From Streptomyces sp. ISL-98 (GTDB taxonomy: Bacteria; Actinomycetota; Actinomycetes; Streptomycetales; Streptomycetaceae), in NCBI RefSeq assembly GCF_018614055.1, contig NZ_JAGGPB010000042.1:1-64000 (forward strand): DNA of 64,000 nucleotides, in the 5' to 3' direction. The position numbers were made by a program, and so were the translations under genes. Below, piece after piece: positions 25,847 through 35,939 of the stretch. The notes beneath the pieces are model-generated. The model saw only the letters and a list, made by a program, of their open reading frames with translations, had not been told where the DNA came from and did no database searches. The first letter of the stretch is position 1. Every line of letters begins with the position of its first letter.

Positions 25847-28800
25847 GTGACCTCCGCATCCCGTGGCGGCCGGCCCCACGCCGCGCTACGCCGCTGGCTC
25901 GGACGCGGTGCGCTAGCAGTCTCGCTCGCACTCGTCCCGCAACTCATCGTGCCCACCGGGTACGACTTCACCTCCATAGCCGAAGCCGCAACCCGGGAAT
26001 TCCCCGACCCGCCCAAACCGAAGATCGACCGGGTTCTGCCGTTCACCGCGAAGAAGCACGCCACCCCTAAGGATCAGGCCGCGCCGGCCGCCCGTAAGAC
26101 CCGGGAGAGACTGGACAAGACCCGCTGGCCCAAGGCAGGAAGCACGTCGCTCAGCCTGGGCACCGCCAAGCAGGCCAGGCATCAGGCCGGCGGTCTGCCC
26201 GTCACCCTGATGCCCACACCTGTATCGCGCCGTACCGCTGCGAAAGCGTCCGACAGCGCCACAGCGGTCGAGGGAGCGGTGAAGGTCCGTCTGCATGACC
26301 GCAAAACCGCCCAGAAGACCGGTGTCAACGGCGTCCTCCTCACCCTGTCCCCTGAAGAGAGGCTGAGTACCGGCGGGAAGCTGCGCTTCTCCCTGAACTA
26401 CAGCTCCTTCTCCGATGCCTATGGCGGCTCCTTCGGTACCCGTCTCAAGCTGATACAGCTTCCGGCCTGTGCACTTACCACACCGAACAAGCCGTCCTGC
26501 ACCACGCAGAAGCCCCTGGCCTCCACCAACAACCCCGTCAAGCAGACCCTGACCGTGGACCTGCAGCCCGCTGCGCTGGCTTCCGCGCAACCCATGCTGC
26601 TCGCCGCAGCAGCGAGTGCTTCAGGTGGCGGCGGAGACTTCGGCGCCACACCACTGGGCCCGTCCGCGACGTGGGAGGCCGGTGGCAGCACTGGTGACTT
26701 CACCTGGAATTATCCGCTGCGGATGCCGCCCAGCAACGGCCCGGCGCCGAGCCTGGCCCTGTCCTACAACTCGGCGAGCGTTGACGGCCGCACCGCGGCC
26801 GAGAACAACCAGACTTCCACCGTCGGTGAGGGCTTCTCCTTCACCGAGTCTTACATCGAGCGCAAGTACGCCGTCTGCAAGGACGATAGCGAGGCCGGCA
26901 AGAGCGACCTGTGCTGGAAGTACGCCAACGCCACCCTCGTCCTCAACGGCAAAGCCACCGAACTTGTCAACGATTGCGACACCACCGCAGCCTGCACCGC
27001 CGCCGCGAAATCCGAGGACACCGGAGGAACCTGGCGGCTGAAGAACGACGACGCCTCCAAGGTCGAGCACCTGGTCGGCGCGTCCAACGGTGACAACAAC
27101 GGCGAGTACTGGAAGGTCACCACCCCGGACGGCACGCAGTACTACTTCGGCAAGCACAAGCTGCCCGGCTGGAGCGACAACGGCACTGCTACCGACGACC
27201 CGGTCACCGACTCGGCATGGACGGTGCCGGTATTCGGCAACAACACGGGCGAGCCCTGCCACGGCACCGACTTCAACGCCTCCGGTTGCACCCAGGCATG
27301 GAAGTGGAACCTCGACTACGTCGTCGACACCCACGGCAACGCCATGAGCCACTGGTACGGCAAGGAGACCAACAACTACGCCAAGTCCGGCGTTGCCGAC
27401 CCCGGTACTAAGTACGTTCGCGGCGGATACCTCAAGCGCGTCGATTACGGCCAGCGCGACGGCCACCTCTTCGACCAGAAGGCTGCTCAGCGCGTCACCC
27501 TTAACTACGCCCAACGCTGCATCGTCACGGACGGCTGCACCAGCCTCACCGAGGCCACCAAACAGAACTGGCCAGACGTCCCCTTCGACCAGATCTGCGG
27601 CGACGGCAAAGCCTGCACCGGCCTTATCGGGCCCTCCTTCTTCACGCGCTACCGCATGGCCTCCATGAACACCTACGTGTGGGACACCGGAAACGCCGCC
27701 TACCGCAACATCGACAACTGGACCTTCAACCACTCCTTCCCCGACACCGGCGACGCCTCCTCACCGAGCCTGTGGCTGACCTCGATCACCGCCAAGGGGA
27801 AGGCCGGCGCGGACGTCGACGACCTCGCCATGCCCTCGGTCACCTTCGGCAGCGTCCAAATGCCCAACCACGTCGAGGGCGGTGACACCCTGCGCTACAT
27901 CAAGCACAGGATCCGCACCATCGCCTCCGAGACCGGCGCGAAGATCGAGGTCAACTACTCCGACCCCCAGTGCATCCGCGGCACCAAGATGCCCACCGCC
28001 GCAGACGACAACAGCCTGCGCTGCTTCCCCGTCTACTACTCCCAGTCCGGCGCCACCCCGGAACTGGACTGGTTCCACAAGTACGTCACCACATCGGTCA
28101 CGCAGTACGACACCACAGGCGCCGGGGAGCCTCAGGAGAGCTACTACACATACGACGGCGGAGCAGGCTGGGCCTACTCCGACGACGAAGGACTGAGCAA
28201 AGAGAAGTACCGCACCTGGTCCCAGTGGCGCGGCTACCCCAAGGTCACCACCACCATCGGTGACACCACCGGGCCGCGAGGCAAAACCGTCTCCCGCTAC
28301 ATGCGCGGCCTGGACGGCGACAAGAAACTCACAGCTGGCACCACCCGCGACGAGAAGGTCACCGACTCCACCGGCACGACCATCGAGGACTCCCGCCAGT
28401 ACGCTGGCTTCGTCCGCGAGACCATCACTTACAACGGCAACGACGAGGTCGGCGGCACCATCCACGACCCGTGGTCACACAGCACAGCCAAGCACCCCTA
28501 CAACTGGGGCACTACCGAAGCCTTCTTCGTGCAGTCCGGAACCGTCCGCGCCCGGCAGACCACTGCCAGCGGCACCCGCACATTGAAAACGACTACCGAG
28601 TACGACACCACCTACGGCATGCCTACCAGGGTCAACGAGCATGGCGACGTCGACAAGACCGGTGACGAGACCTGCAACACCACCAGCTACGCCCGCAACA
28701 CCAAGGCGTGGATCGTCGACACCCCCTCCCGCGTGGAGTCCTACGCGGCGGCCTGCGGAACCACGCCCAGCTTGCCCAAGGACTCTCTCGCCGACACCAC

Positions 28801-31800
28801 CATCGCCTACGACAACCAGGCCGTCGGCACCATTCCCACCAAGGGCGACGCGACCGCCACATACCGCGTCTCCGGCTACACGCTCGGCAAGCCGGACTAT
28901 CAGAAAGCCAGCGCCACCGCCTTCGACGCCCTCGGCCGGAGCACGGCCACCACGGACGCCGTCGGCCGCACCACCAAGACCGCCTTCACCCCGAATGACA
29001 CTGGTTACGGACCGCTGACAAAAACGGTCGTCACCGATCCCAAGGGCTTCATCACCACCACCGAGAGCGATCCCGCGTGGGGGGCTGCTACCAAGTCCAT
29101 CGACCCCAACGGCAAGACCACCGAGTGGGCATATGACTCTCTCGGCCGCGTCACCTCGGTCTGGAAGCCCAACCGCTCCCGCACCCTCCAGGACACCGCC
29201 AGCATCCGCTACGCCTACAGCATCACCAAGGACAAGGCATCCTGGGTTCGCACCGACGCCCTCAATGCCGACGGCACCAGCTACAACAGCGCCTACCAGA
29301 TTTACGACGCCATGCTGCGGCCCCGCCAGCAGCAAACCCCCGCGGCCAACGGCGGCCGGGTGATCTCCGAGACGCTCTACGACGACCGCGGACTCGGCTA
29401 CCTCACCAACGCCGACATCCACGACACCACTGCCCCCACCGGCGCCCTGGCCAACACCCTGCCCGGCTCCACCCCGGCATCCACTGAGACCGTCTACGAC
29501 GGCGCCGGACGCGCCACCTCATCAGTCTTCAAGGTCTACGACCAGGAGAAATGGCGCACCAGCACTGCTCACCAGGGCGACAGGGTCGCGAACACCGCAG
29601 CCCCCGGCGGCATGGGCACCATGACCATCGCCAATGCGCAGGGCAAGACGATCGAGCGCCGTGAGTACGCCGGCCCAGACCCGACCGGCAGCAACTACAC
29701 CACCACCAAGTACACCTACACCCCGCGCGGCGAGATCGACACCATCACCGGTCCCGACAACGCCAAGTGGACCTACACCTACGACCTGCGCGGCCGTGCC
29801 ATCGAGACCACCGACCCCGACAAGGGCAAGACAACCTCGGCCTTCAACCACGCCGACCAGGTCCTCAGCACCACGACCACGGTGGACGGCCAGCCCAAGA
29901 CGCTCCTCTACGACTACGACGAACTCGGCCGCACCACAGCCACCTGGGACGGCACCAAGGACAACGCCCACCAGCTGACCAAGCACACCTACGACACTGT
30001 CGCCAAGGGTCTGCCGAGTTCTTCGATCCGCTACGTCGGCGGCACCACCGGGAAGATCTACGCCAGCCAGATCACCGGCTACGACGCCCTTTACAAGCCG
30101 ACCTCCGTCAAGACCGTGCTTGCCGCCACCGACCCGCTGGTCGAAGAAGCCAAGGCACCGCAGACGTTCACCACCTCCACCGCGTACAACTGGGACGGCA
30201 CCGTCCAGAACACGGCCCTGCCCGCCGTCGGCGGCCTGCCCGCCGAAACGGTCGCCTACAGCTACAACCCACTCGGCATGCCCACAGGCGTCCAGGGCTC
30301 CATGGACTACGTCCGATCAGTCGGCTACTCCCCACTCGGCGAAGTCGAAGAAACCCTTCTGGGCACATCGACCACCGCCAAGCAGCTGCAAATCCTCAAC
30401 CGCTACGAAGACGGCACCCGCCGCCTGACCAACACCCACACCCTCGACCAAACCAACGCCGGCTACACCAGCGACACCGACTACGCCTACGACCCCAGCG
30501 GCAACGTCACCTCAGTCACCAACAAGGCCGGCGACGACGACACCCAGTGCTTCAACTACGACGGCCACCGCCGCCTCACCGAAGCCTGGACCCCCGCCTC
30601 CGGCGACTGCGCCCAGACCCGCTCCACGACCCAACTCGGTGGCCCCGCCCCTTACTGGAACAGCTGGACCTATAAGACCGGCGGACTGCGCGCCACCCAG
30701 ACCGTCCACACCACCAGCGACACGACCACCACCAACTACGCCTACCCTCCGGTCAACGCCACTGGCGGCGGACAGCCCCACACCCTCACCAGCACCACCG
30801 CCGGCACCAAGACCAGCAGCTACGAGTACGACGAACTCGGCCGCACCATTGAGCGCCCCGGCCCCACCGCAGCCCAAACCCTCACCTACAACGCTGAGGG
30901 CAAGCTCGCCAAGACCACAGAAGGCGCCACCACCACCGACTACCTGTACGACGCCAACGGCAGCGTCCTCATCCGCCGCGGCACCAACAACACCGTCCTT
31001 TACCTCCCTGGAGGACAGGAACTCCACTACGACGCGGCGACCAAAAAGTTCAGCGGACAGCGCTACTACAGCGCCGGTGACGGCACCGCCCTTCGCACCA
31101 ACACCGGTCTCAACTGGGTCATCGATGACCACCACGGCACCGCCTCAATGACCGTCGACGCCACCACCCAGAAAATCACCCGCCGCTACACCAAGCCCTT
31201 CGGCGAAAACCGCGGCACCAACCCCATCGCCTGGCCCGACGACAAGGGATTCCTCGGCAAACCCGCCGACACCACCACCGGCCTCACCCACATCGGCGCC
31301 CGCGAATACGACCCCGCCATTGGACGCTTCCTCACCGTCGACCCCATCCTGGCCCCCGAAGACCACGAATCCCTCAACGGCTACGCCTACGCCAACAACA
31401 CCCCCGTCACTCTCTCCGATCCCACCGGCCTGCGTCCCGACGGTGCCTGCGGCGGCTCGGGCAGCTGCGTCGTCGGAAAAACGAAGAAGGGAGAACCGAA
31501 GTACGAAACCTGGACCTACGAGGGCAACGGCGGCTGGTCATGGGGCTGGTACACCCACACGCAGGACACCTTCACCTATCAGCACCGGTCCTACACCGTC
31601 TCCGGAACCGTCACCTATAACCGCAAGCGCGGATACACGGCCACAGCAGAACGACCTGTGCTGAAAGCCGGACCCAAGCGGCCGGCCGCGGTCTTCCACG
31701 GCTACGCCATGGGCACGAACCCCAACTACGATCCTTCCGTTGCCGACGAGACCGCGCGCCCGCCGCTTTCCACTCTGCAGAAAGTGCTCCTTGGTGTCGT

Positions 31801-32308
31801 AACCGCCGTCGGCCTCGTAGTCGCCGTTGGTCCCGTAATCGGACTAGCTACACCCCCCTGCCTCGCAGCCCCCTACGTCTGCGCCACAATCGGAGCGGAG
31901 GCTCTGACGGGTGGCGCAGGAACAGCTGGTGGCGTTGCAGCAGGCTCCAAAGCGGTCAAGGGACTACAGGGAGCTCAAAGTGCTGACAATGTCGTAAATG
32001 GACAGCGACTGGCCAGGCAGCTCGCGCAAGAGCGAGCTGGTTCGATCTTCACCAAGGATGGTTCGCTCACTCCGGAAGCCCTGCAGCAATCCAGGAAAAT
32101 TATCGGCGGCGAGGAAATCGGCAACGCAGCAGTCCAGGCGGAGTTCGCCAAGAGGGGGGGTGCGCACCAGTGGGGTAAGTGGACAACCGCTAGGTACCCC
32201 AGCCCGCACGGGATGGACTTCGAAGTGCACTTCTATCGTAATCATGTCACTGGAGAAGTGCTCCAATATGATTACAAGGTGAAGCTTCCGAAGTCTATCC
32301 AGGAGTAG
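25847..32308 (+). CDS. RHS-repeat polymorphic toxin, 2153 aa
   Basis: The GTG at 25847 (after CTCGAGGATGG) opens a Tat/Sec-like N-terminus with a hydrophobic stretch (LAVSLALVPQLIVPTGYDF). A large spacer domain is followed by many YD/RHS repeats (about residues 850-1800, such as YDSLGRVTSV, YDLRGRAIETTDP, YDELGRTTATWDG) forming the cocoon shell. The hyperconserved core end GAREYDPAIGRFLTVDPI starts near residue 1817 and finishes with NNTPVTLSDPTG. After it comes a variable C-terminus with a hydrophobic pre-toxin segment (LLGVVTAVGLVVAVGPVIG) and a terminal domain, FTKDGSLTPEALQQSRKIIG, then FEVHFYRNHVTGEVLQYDYK. This C-terminal tip resembles a recurrent RHS toxin tip I have seen but cannot name. 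The small gene 8 bases downstream is the likely immunity protein. Confidence 0.9.
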   Translation: MTSASRGGRPHAALRRWLGRGALAVSLALVPQLIVPTGYDFTSIAEAATREFPDPPKPKIDRVLPFTAKKHATPKDQAAPAARKTRERLDKTRWPKAGSTSLSLGTAKQARHQAGGLPVTLMPTPVSRRTAAKASDSATAVEGAVKVRLHDRKTAQKTGVNGVLLTLSPEERLSTGGKLRFSLNYSSFSDAYGGSFGTRLKLIQLPACALTTPNKPSCTTQKPLASTNNPVKQTLTVDLQPAALASAQPMLLAAAASASGGGGDFGATPLGPSATWEAGGSTGDFTWNYPLRMPPSNGPAPSLALSYNSASVDGRTAAENNQTSTVGEGFSFTESYIERKYAVCKDDSEAGKSDLCWKYANATLVLNGKATELVNDCDTTAACTAAAKSEDTGGTWRLKNDDASKVEHLVGASNGDNNGEYWKVTTPDGTQYYFGKHKLPGWSDNGTATDDPVTDSAWTVPVFGNNTGEPCHGTDFNASGCTQAWKWNLDYVVDTHGNAMSHWYGKETNNYAKSGVADPGTKYVRGGYLKRVDYGQRDGHLFDQKAAQRVTLNYAQRCIVTDGCTSLTEATKQNWPDVPFDQICGDGKACTGLIGPSFFTRYRMASMNTYVWDTGNAAYRNIDNWTFNHSFPDTGDASSPSLWLTSITAKGKAGADVDDLAMPSVTFGSVQMPNHVEGGDTLRYIKHRIRTIASETGAKIEVNYSDPQCIRGTKMPTAADDNSLRCFPVYYSQSGATPELDWFHKYVTTSVTQYDTTGAGEPQESYYTYDGGAGWAYSDDEGLSKEKYRTWSQWRGYPKVTTTIGDTTGPRGKTVSRYMRGLDGDKKLTAGTTRDEKVTDSTGTTIEDSRQYAGFVRETITYNGNDEVGGTIHDPWSHSTAKHPYNWGTTEAFFVQSGTVRARQTTASGTRTLKTTTEYDTTYGMPTRVNEHGDVDKTGDETCNTTSYARNTKAWIVDTPSRVESYAAACGTTPSLPKDSLADTTIAYDNQAVGTIPTKGDATATYRVSGYTLGKPDYQKASATAFDALGRSTATTDAVGRTTKTAFTPNDTGYGPLTKTVVTDPKGFITTTESDPAWGAATKSIDPNGKTTEWAYDSLGRVTSVWKPNRSRTLQDTASIRYAYSITKDKASWVRTDALNADGTSYNSAYQIYDAMLRPRQQQTPAANGGRVISETLYDDRGLGYLTNADIHDTTAPTGALANTLPGSTPASTETVYDGAGRATSSVFKVYDQEKWRTSTAHQGDRVANTAAPGGMGTMTIANAQGKTIERREYAGPDPTGSNYTTTKYTYTPRGEIDTITGPDNAKWTYTYDLRGRAIETTDPDKGKTTSAFNHADQVLSTTTTVDGQPKTLLYDYDELGRTTATWDGTKDNAHQLTKHTYDTVAKGLPSSSIRYVGGTTGKIYASQITGYDALYKPTSVKTVLAATDPLVEEAKAPQTFTTSTAYNWDGTVQNTALPAVGGLPAETVAYSYNPLGMPTGVQGSMDYVRSVGYSPLGEVEETLLGTSTTAKQLQILNRYEDGTRRLTNTHTLDQTNAGYTSDTDYAYDPSGNVTSVTNKAGDDDTQCFNYDGHRRLTEAWTPASGDCAQTRSTTQLGGPAPYWNSWTYKTGGLRATQTVHTTSDTTTTNYAYPPVNATGGGQPHTLTSTTAGTKTSSYEYDELGRTIERPGPTAAQTLTYNAEGKLAKTTEGATTTDYLYDANGSVLIRRGTNNTVLYLPGGQELHYDAATKKFSGQRYYSAGDGTALRTNTGLNWVIDDHHGTASMTVDATTQKITRRYTKPFGENRGTNPIAWPDDKGFLGKPADTTTGLTHIGAREYDPAIGRFLTVDPILAPEDHESLNGYAYANNTPVTLSDPTGLRPDGACGGSGSCVVGKTKKGEPKYETWTYEGNGGWSWGWYTHTQDTFTYQHRSYTVSGTVTYNRKRGYTATAERPVLKAGPKRPAAVFHGYAMGTNPNYDPSVADETARPPLSTLQKVLLGVVTAVGLVVAVGPVIGLATPPCLAAPYVCATIGAEALTGGAGTAGGVAAGSKAVKGLQGAQSADNVVNGQRLARQLAQERAGSIFTKDGSLTPEALQQSRKIIGGEEIGNAAVQAEFAKRGGAHQWGKWTTARYPSPHGMDFEVHFYRNHVTGEVLQYDYKVKLPKSIQE

Positions 32309-32316
32309 CGAACCAA

Positions 32317-32679
32317 ATGAAAGTAGCATTCCTTGGGTGCGGGGATTCCCCCGAACGTGTCACGCGAGGCACGGCCGGGCTCGAGATCGGGCATGAGTAC
32401 GACGTCCTCGAGCTGTACGGGCAAGCTGATGGTGCCAACTACCTCAGGGTGGAGGTTGCTGTGGGCGAGCTTCCCGCTATGTTCGACGCCAGGCTCTTTC
32501 GCGTCGTGGCGTCGAGCATGCACCCGTTGTGGGAAGCGCGTATTACAGAGTCAGGTACTCTCAAGATCGGACCCGCATCCTGGATGCGCACCGGTTTTTG
32601 GGAAGCCGTTATGGACGGCGAAGAATGGGCTGTACGCGCTTACAGCAAAGCGAGAGACGAAATCCTGAAAAATAGGTAA
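32317..32679 (+). CDS. Probable immunity protein for the RHS toxin, 120 aa
   Basis: It starts 8 bases after the RHS stop, so it is almost certainly co-transcribed. It is a compact acidic alpha/beta protein (MKVAFLGCGDSPERVTRGTAG, YDVLELYGQADGANYLRVEV, FWEAVMDGEEWAVRAYSKAR) without signal peptide, as expected of a cytoplasmic immunity protein. Assignment as immunity rests on position and size, which is the usual rule for polymorphic toxin loci. Its codon use is less GC-rich than the RHS core, matching the atypical toxin tip, so tip and immunity were probably swapped in together. The family is not recognised. A strong terminator follows immediately. Confidence 0.75.
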   Translation: MKVAFLGCGDSPERVTRGTAGLEIGHEYDVLELYGQADGANYLRVEVAVGELPAMFDARLFRVVASSMHPLWEARITESGTLKIGPASWMRTGFWEAVMDGEEWAVRAYSKARDEILKNR

Positions 32680-32700
32680 CGCCTACTTCGTCTCGCCTGA

Positions 32701-32740
32701 AGCCGTGGGGTCGCTCTCGTCAGGCGACCCCACGGCTTTT
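32701..32740 (+). terminator. Rho-independent terminator of the RHS operon
   Basis: A perfect 14-bp stem (arms 32701-32714 and 32724-32737) with a 9-base loop and TTTT tail, about 22 bases after the immunity stop. Confidence 0.9.
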
Positions 32741-32789
32741 GGATGGCGAGCCAGGGTTTCTGCGGACTTCGCCAAGGCACCACCCCGCG

Positions 32790-33051
32790 CCACCCGGTGG
32801 GGGCCCGTGGCCGTCTGTGTCGAGCTGGGCGATTTCGCGATCGGAACGCACCTCGCGCCGGAAACGGGCGCGCGGAACTCTTCGTCACCGGCCTGCGCTG
32901 GGTGTACGACCTTTACGGCCAGGCGCAGCCCGGATCCGTCCACCGCGGCATTGACGGTGCCCATGCCACCTGCTCCCACGCGCCCGACCACACGGTAAGG
33001 CCCAATGCGGCGCGGGTCACCCGGCTGCACCGCCTGGATCGGGTTGGGCAC
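32790..33051 (-). pseudogene. Ser/Thr protein kinase, N-terminal fragment, frameshifted
   Basis: From a GTG at 33051 behind GAGGAGCAGC, the minus strand encodes VQPGDPRRIGPYRVVGRVGAGGMGTVNAAVD, then RLAVKVVHPAQAGDEEFRA: the glycine-rich loop and the VAIK-type lysine (AVKVV) of a PknB-like kinase. The usual next words, RFRREVRS, appear in a neighbouring frame, then homology stops. Only subdomains I and II survive. The gene start is 60 bases from the IS630 element. This suggests a membrane kinase gene destroyed by transposition and deletion. Confidence 0.75.
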
Positions 33052-33110
33052 GCTGCTCCTCGATACGTCATCGCCCTGCACTGCACGCCTCGTTGCGGCG
33101 CTGAATGCTA

Positions 33111-34278
33111 CTGAACTTGATTGGGTGATGTCGGGCTGTTCGCCTGACGGCGTCCGGGTCGGGTCGGTAGTTGTGGGCTGTGAGATACGAGCAGGGTGGT
33201 GGGCTGACCGATGCTGAGAGGGTCGGGCGGGAGCGGATTCGGCTGGAGGCGGTCGGCCGCTTCGAGGGCGGGGAGAAGAACAGGGAGATCGCTGCCGCGC
33301 TGCGGGTGAGCGAGCGGTCGGTGGAACGCTGGCGCCGTCAGTGGCGGGAGTGTGGTCAAGGCGGTGTCCGCTCGAAGGGTTCGCCCGGGCGTCCGCGACT
33401 GAGTGACGCTCAAATAACAAGACTCGAGCGGGAGTTGGAGCGTGGTCCGCTCGCTCATGGATGGGCGGACCAGCGTTGGACGCTCGCTCGTGTGAAGACG
33501 TTGATCGGGCGGATGTTCCATGTCAGTTACACGGTGGAGGGCACGTGGCGGCTGCTGAAGCGTCATGGCTGGTCATGGCAGCAGCCGGCCCGTAGGGCGA
33601 TCGAGCGGGACGATGAGGCGGTCGAGTTGTGGAAGAAGGAGGTGTGGCCGCGGGTAAAAGCACCGCGGCGGCCCGCGGGGCCTGGATCGTCTGCGAGGAC
33701 GAGGCCAGTCAGTCGCTGAGGCCGCCACGGGCCAGGACCTGGGGCCGGGTCGGCCAGACGCCAGTGGTCCGGGTACGGGGCCGGGGTTCCGGACGCGTCT
33801 CCATGGCCGGAATGACCTGTTTCAAGAACGGAGAGCGTTCACGGCTCATCTACAGCTTCCGCGTCCATCGGGGACGCAAGGGCGAGCCCAAGGGCTTCAC
33901 CTGGCAGGACTACCGCGACCTGATCGTGCGGGCACATAACCAGCTCAGTGGCCCGATCGTCCTGGTCTGGGACAACCTGCGGACTCATCTGATGCCACAG
34001 ATGAAGGCTTTCATCGCCGAGAACGACGCCTGGCTGACGGTGTTCCACTTCCCCGCCTACGCACCGGACCTCAACGCGCAGGAAGGCATCTGGTCACTGG
34101 TGAAACGCACCATCGGCAACCTCGCTGCCGCGAACCTCGACCAGCTGGCCACCGCTGTGAAACGCAGCCTCAAAAAGGTCCAGTACCGTCCACACCTGAT
34201 CAACGGCTGCCTCACGGGCACCGGCCTGACCATGGAAACCTGACCACAATCAGACCGACATCACGCATTCAAGTTCAG
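33111..34278 (+). mobile_element. IS630-family insertion sequence
   Basis: The termini are imperfect inverted repeats (left CTGAACTTGATTGGGTGATG; right complement CTGAACTTGAATGCGTGATG). TA stands immediately outside both ends (33109-33110 and 34279-34280), the target duplication expected for IS630/Tc1-type elements. The element is 1168 bp. Confidence 0.9.
33180..34243 (+). CDS. IS630-family transposase, expressed by -1 frameshift
   Basis: Two overlapping frames encode one transposase. The first, from GTG 33180 to 33719, has the N-terminal HTH (NREIAAALRVSERSVERWRRQ) and the winged-helix part (HGWADQRWTLARVKTLIG). The second, to 34243, has the DDE core: WIVCEDEASQSLRPP (first Asp), IVLVWDNLRTHLMPQM (second Asp) and FPAYAPDLNAQEGIWS (Glu). 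The switch is best placed at GGTAAAAGC near 33654-33662, where a -1 slip joins RVK to STAAARGAW. Programmed frameshifting is well known for IS630 relatives. All catalytic residues are present and the element ends are intact, so it may be active. Confidence 0.9.
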
Positions 34279-34411
34279 TAGCGCGGTGGTTCACCGCACG
34301 GAGGCAGAGGCGCTGCATACCCTCTGACGACGCCGCACTGGCTCAGAGCGGTTCGCCGGTTACACTCTGCGGCTCGGGACTGACACGAAAATGACCCCTT
34401 GAATCGGCGGA

Positions 34412-35674
34412 TCAGACCATGATCGGCTCGAAGCGGACGGTGAGTCCGAGGCTGTTGGCTTCCTTGACCATCCGTCGCATGGCGCGTTCGGGATCGCGGC
34501 GGGTGAAGTGGTCCGCTCCGAGCTCTCGGTAGGGGGCTTTGTCGTGCAGGACGTGCCAGATGGCGATGGCGAGTTTGTGCATCACGGCGACGAGGGCCCG
34601 TTTGCCTCCTCGTCTGGCTGCCAGCCGTCGGAAGAAGACACCGAGGTAGGAGTCCTTCTTCCTGATGGCGACCATCGCTGCGATCCCGAGCAGGCGTTTG
34701 AGGTTCTTGTTCCCGGGCCGGGTGCGTCCGGACCGGTTGACCCCGGCCGATTCGTTCTGTCCGGGACAGACCCCGATCCAGGAAGCGAGCCGGTGTGCTG
34801 AAGGGAACTGGGCCATGTCACCACCGGTCTCGGCGACAATGATCTCCCCGGCGAGACGTCCGATACCAGGGATGGTGGCCAGGTTGGCGAGGTCCCTCTC
34901 CCGCTCCGTCAGCAGGGTGGCGACCCGGGTATCGAAGGTCTCGATGATGGTCTTCCAGCGGTCGATCTCATCCAGATAGTGCCGGACCATGAACGCGTGA
35001 TGACCCGTGAACTCCCCGTCCAGGGCTTCGATGAGTTCGGGAATCTTGTTCCGGGCCCGGCCGACCGCCAGGTCAGCGAGCCGGGCGGGGTCCCGTTCCC
35101 CGTCGATGAGGGCTCCCAGGATGGCCCGGCCACTGGCGCCGGTCACGTCGCTGAGGACGGAGGAGAGTTTCATCCCCGTGTCCTCGAGCTCCTTCTCAAG
35201 GCGCTGGGCTTCCCACCCCGCGGCCCTCGCCAGTTCTGTGCGACGGCGAGTGAGATCCCGTAGCTCACGGATGTCGCGTCTCGGCACGAACGAGGCCATC
35301 ACCATCCCGGAGGCACCGGCCCGGGCAAGGAAGGCGGCATCGCTGGGATCGGTCTTGCGGCCCCGAATCCCCTTGAGATGCGCCGGGTTGACCAGCATCA
35401 GGTTCAGATGTGGCTGCAGCAGGTAGTAGACCGGACGCCAGTAGTCCGAAGTCGCCTCCATCACCACCACCTCGACCTGCCGCTCCACCAGCCAGGCCAG
35501 CAACCGCCGGACTTCGGCCGTGGTAGTACCGAACCGTTCGGTCTCCAACGACCAGCTGCCGGCCCGTTTCGTACTCGGCGCCCGTACACACGCGAGCAGG
35601 AACCGCTTGCCCAGATCCACTCCCGCGGACCTCAGATGAATTACCTCGTCCTTCGCGTCCTGGAGCCGGGCCAT
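34412..35674 (-). CDS. IS110-family transposase, 420 aa
   Basis: The third IS110-type transposase in the window, of a different subgroup. The ATG at 35674 (MARLQDAKDEVIHLRSAGVDLGKRF) follows GGGAGGGAGAAC; the longer frame to 35926 is not needed. The N-terminal DEDD domain shows AGVDLGKRFLLACVR, VVVMEATSDYWRPVYYLL and GRKTDPSDAAFLARAG; the C-terminal domain shows LATIPGIGRLAGEIIVAETGGD and the serine-containing CPGQNESAGVNRSGRTRPGNKNLK. It appears intact. The 130 bases between IS630 and this gene, and 35675-35939 beyond it, presumably belong to the ends of this element. Confidence 0.95.
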   Translation of the reverse strand: MARLQDAKDEVIHLRSAGVDLGKRFLLACVRAPSTKRAGSWSLETERFGTTTAEVRRLLAWLVERQVEVVVMEATSDYWRPVYYLLQPHLNLMLVNPAHLKGIRGRKTDPSDAAFLARAGASGMVMASFVPRRDIRELRDLTRRRTELARAAGWEAQRLEKELEDTGMKLSSVLSDVTGASGRAILGALIDGERDPARLADLAVGRARNKIPELIEALDGEFTGHHAFMVRHYLDEIDRWKTIIETFDTRVATLLTERERDLANLATIPGIGRLAGEIIVAETGGDMAQFPSAHRLASWIGVCPGQNESAGVNRSGRTRPGNKNLKRLLGIAAMVAIRKKDSYLGVFFRRLAARRGGKRALVAVMHKLAIAIWHVLHDKAPYRELGADHFTRRDPERAMRRMVKEANSLGLTVRFEPIMV

Positions 35675-35939
35675 CCTGTTCTCCCTCCCGCCCGATGCCT
35701 CCATACTCAGCAGACGCCCCGGAGGGGCCAAGGGAGTAGCGGAATCTGACACGCGTGCTCCAGGTGGCAGACGACACCACCATGGCAACAATCCGTGGTC
35801 CCCTGGTCGGCCCCCATCGCCATCCTGTAAAACGAGCTTGCCAGCATCGCAGGCCCATCGGCTGACCGGGACATCCGACCCCATTTTCCCGTACCCGAGG
35901 TGATCAGCGCAGCCAATCTCGCCCACCTGTAAAACGTTC

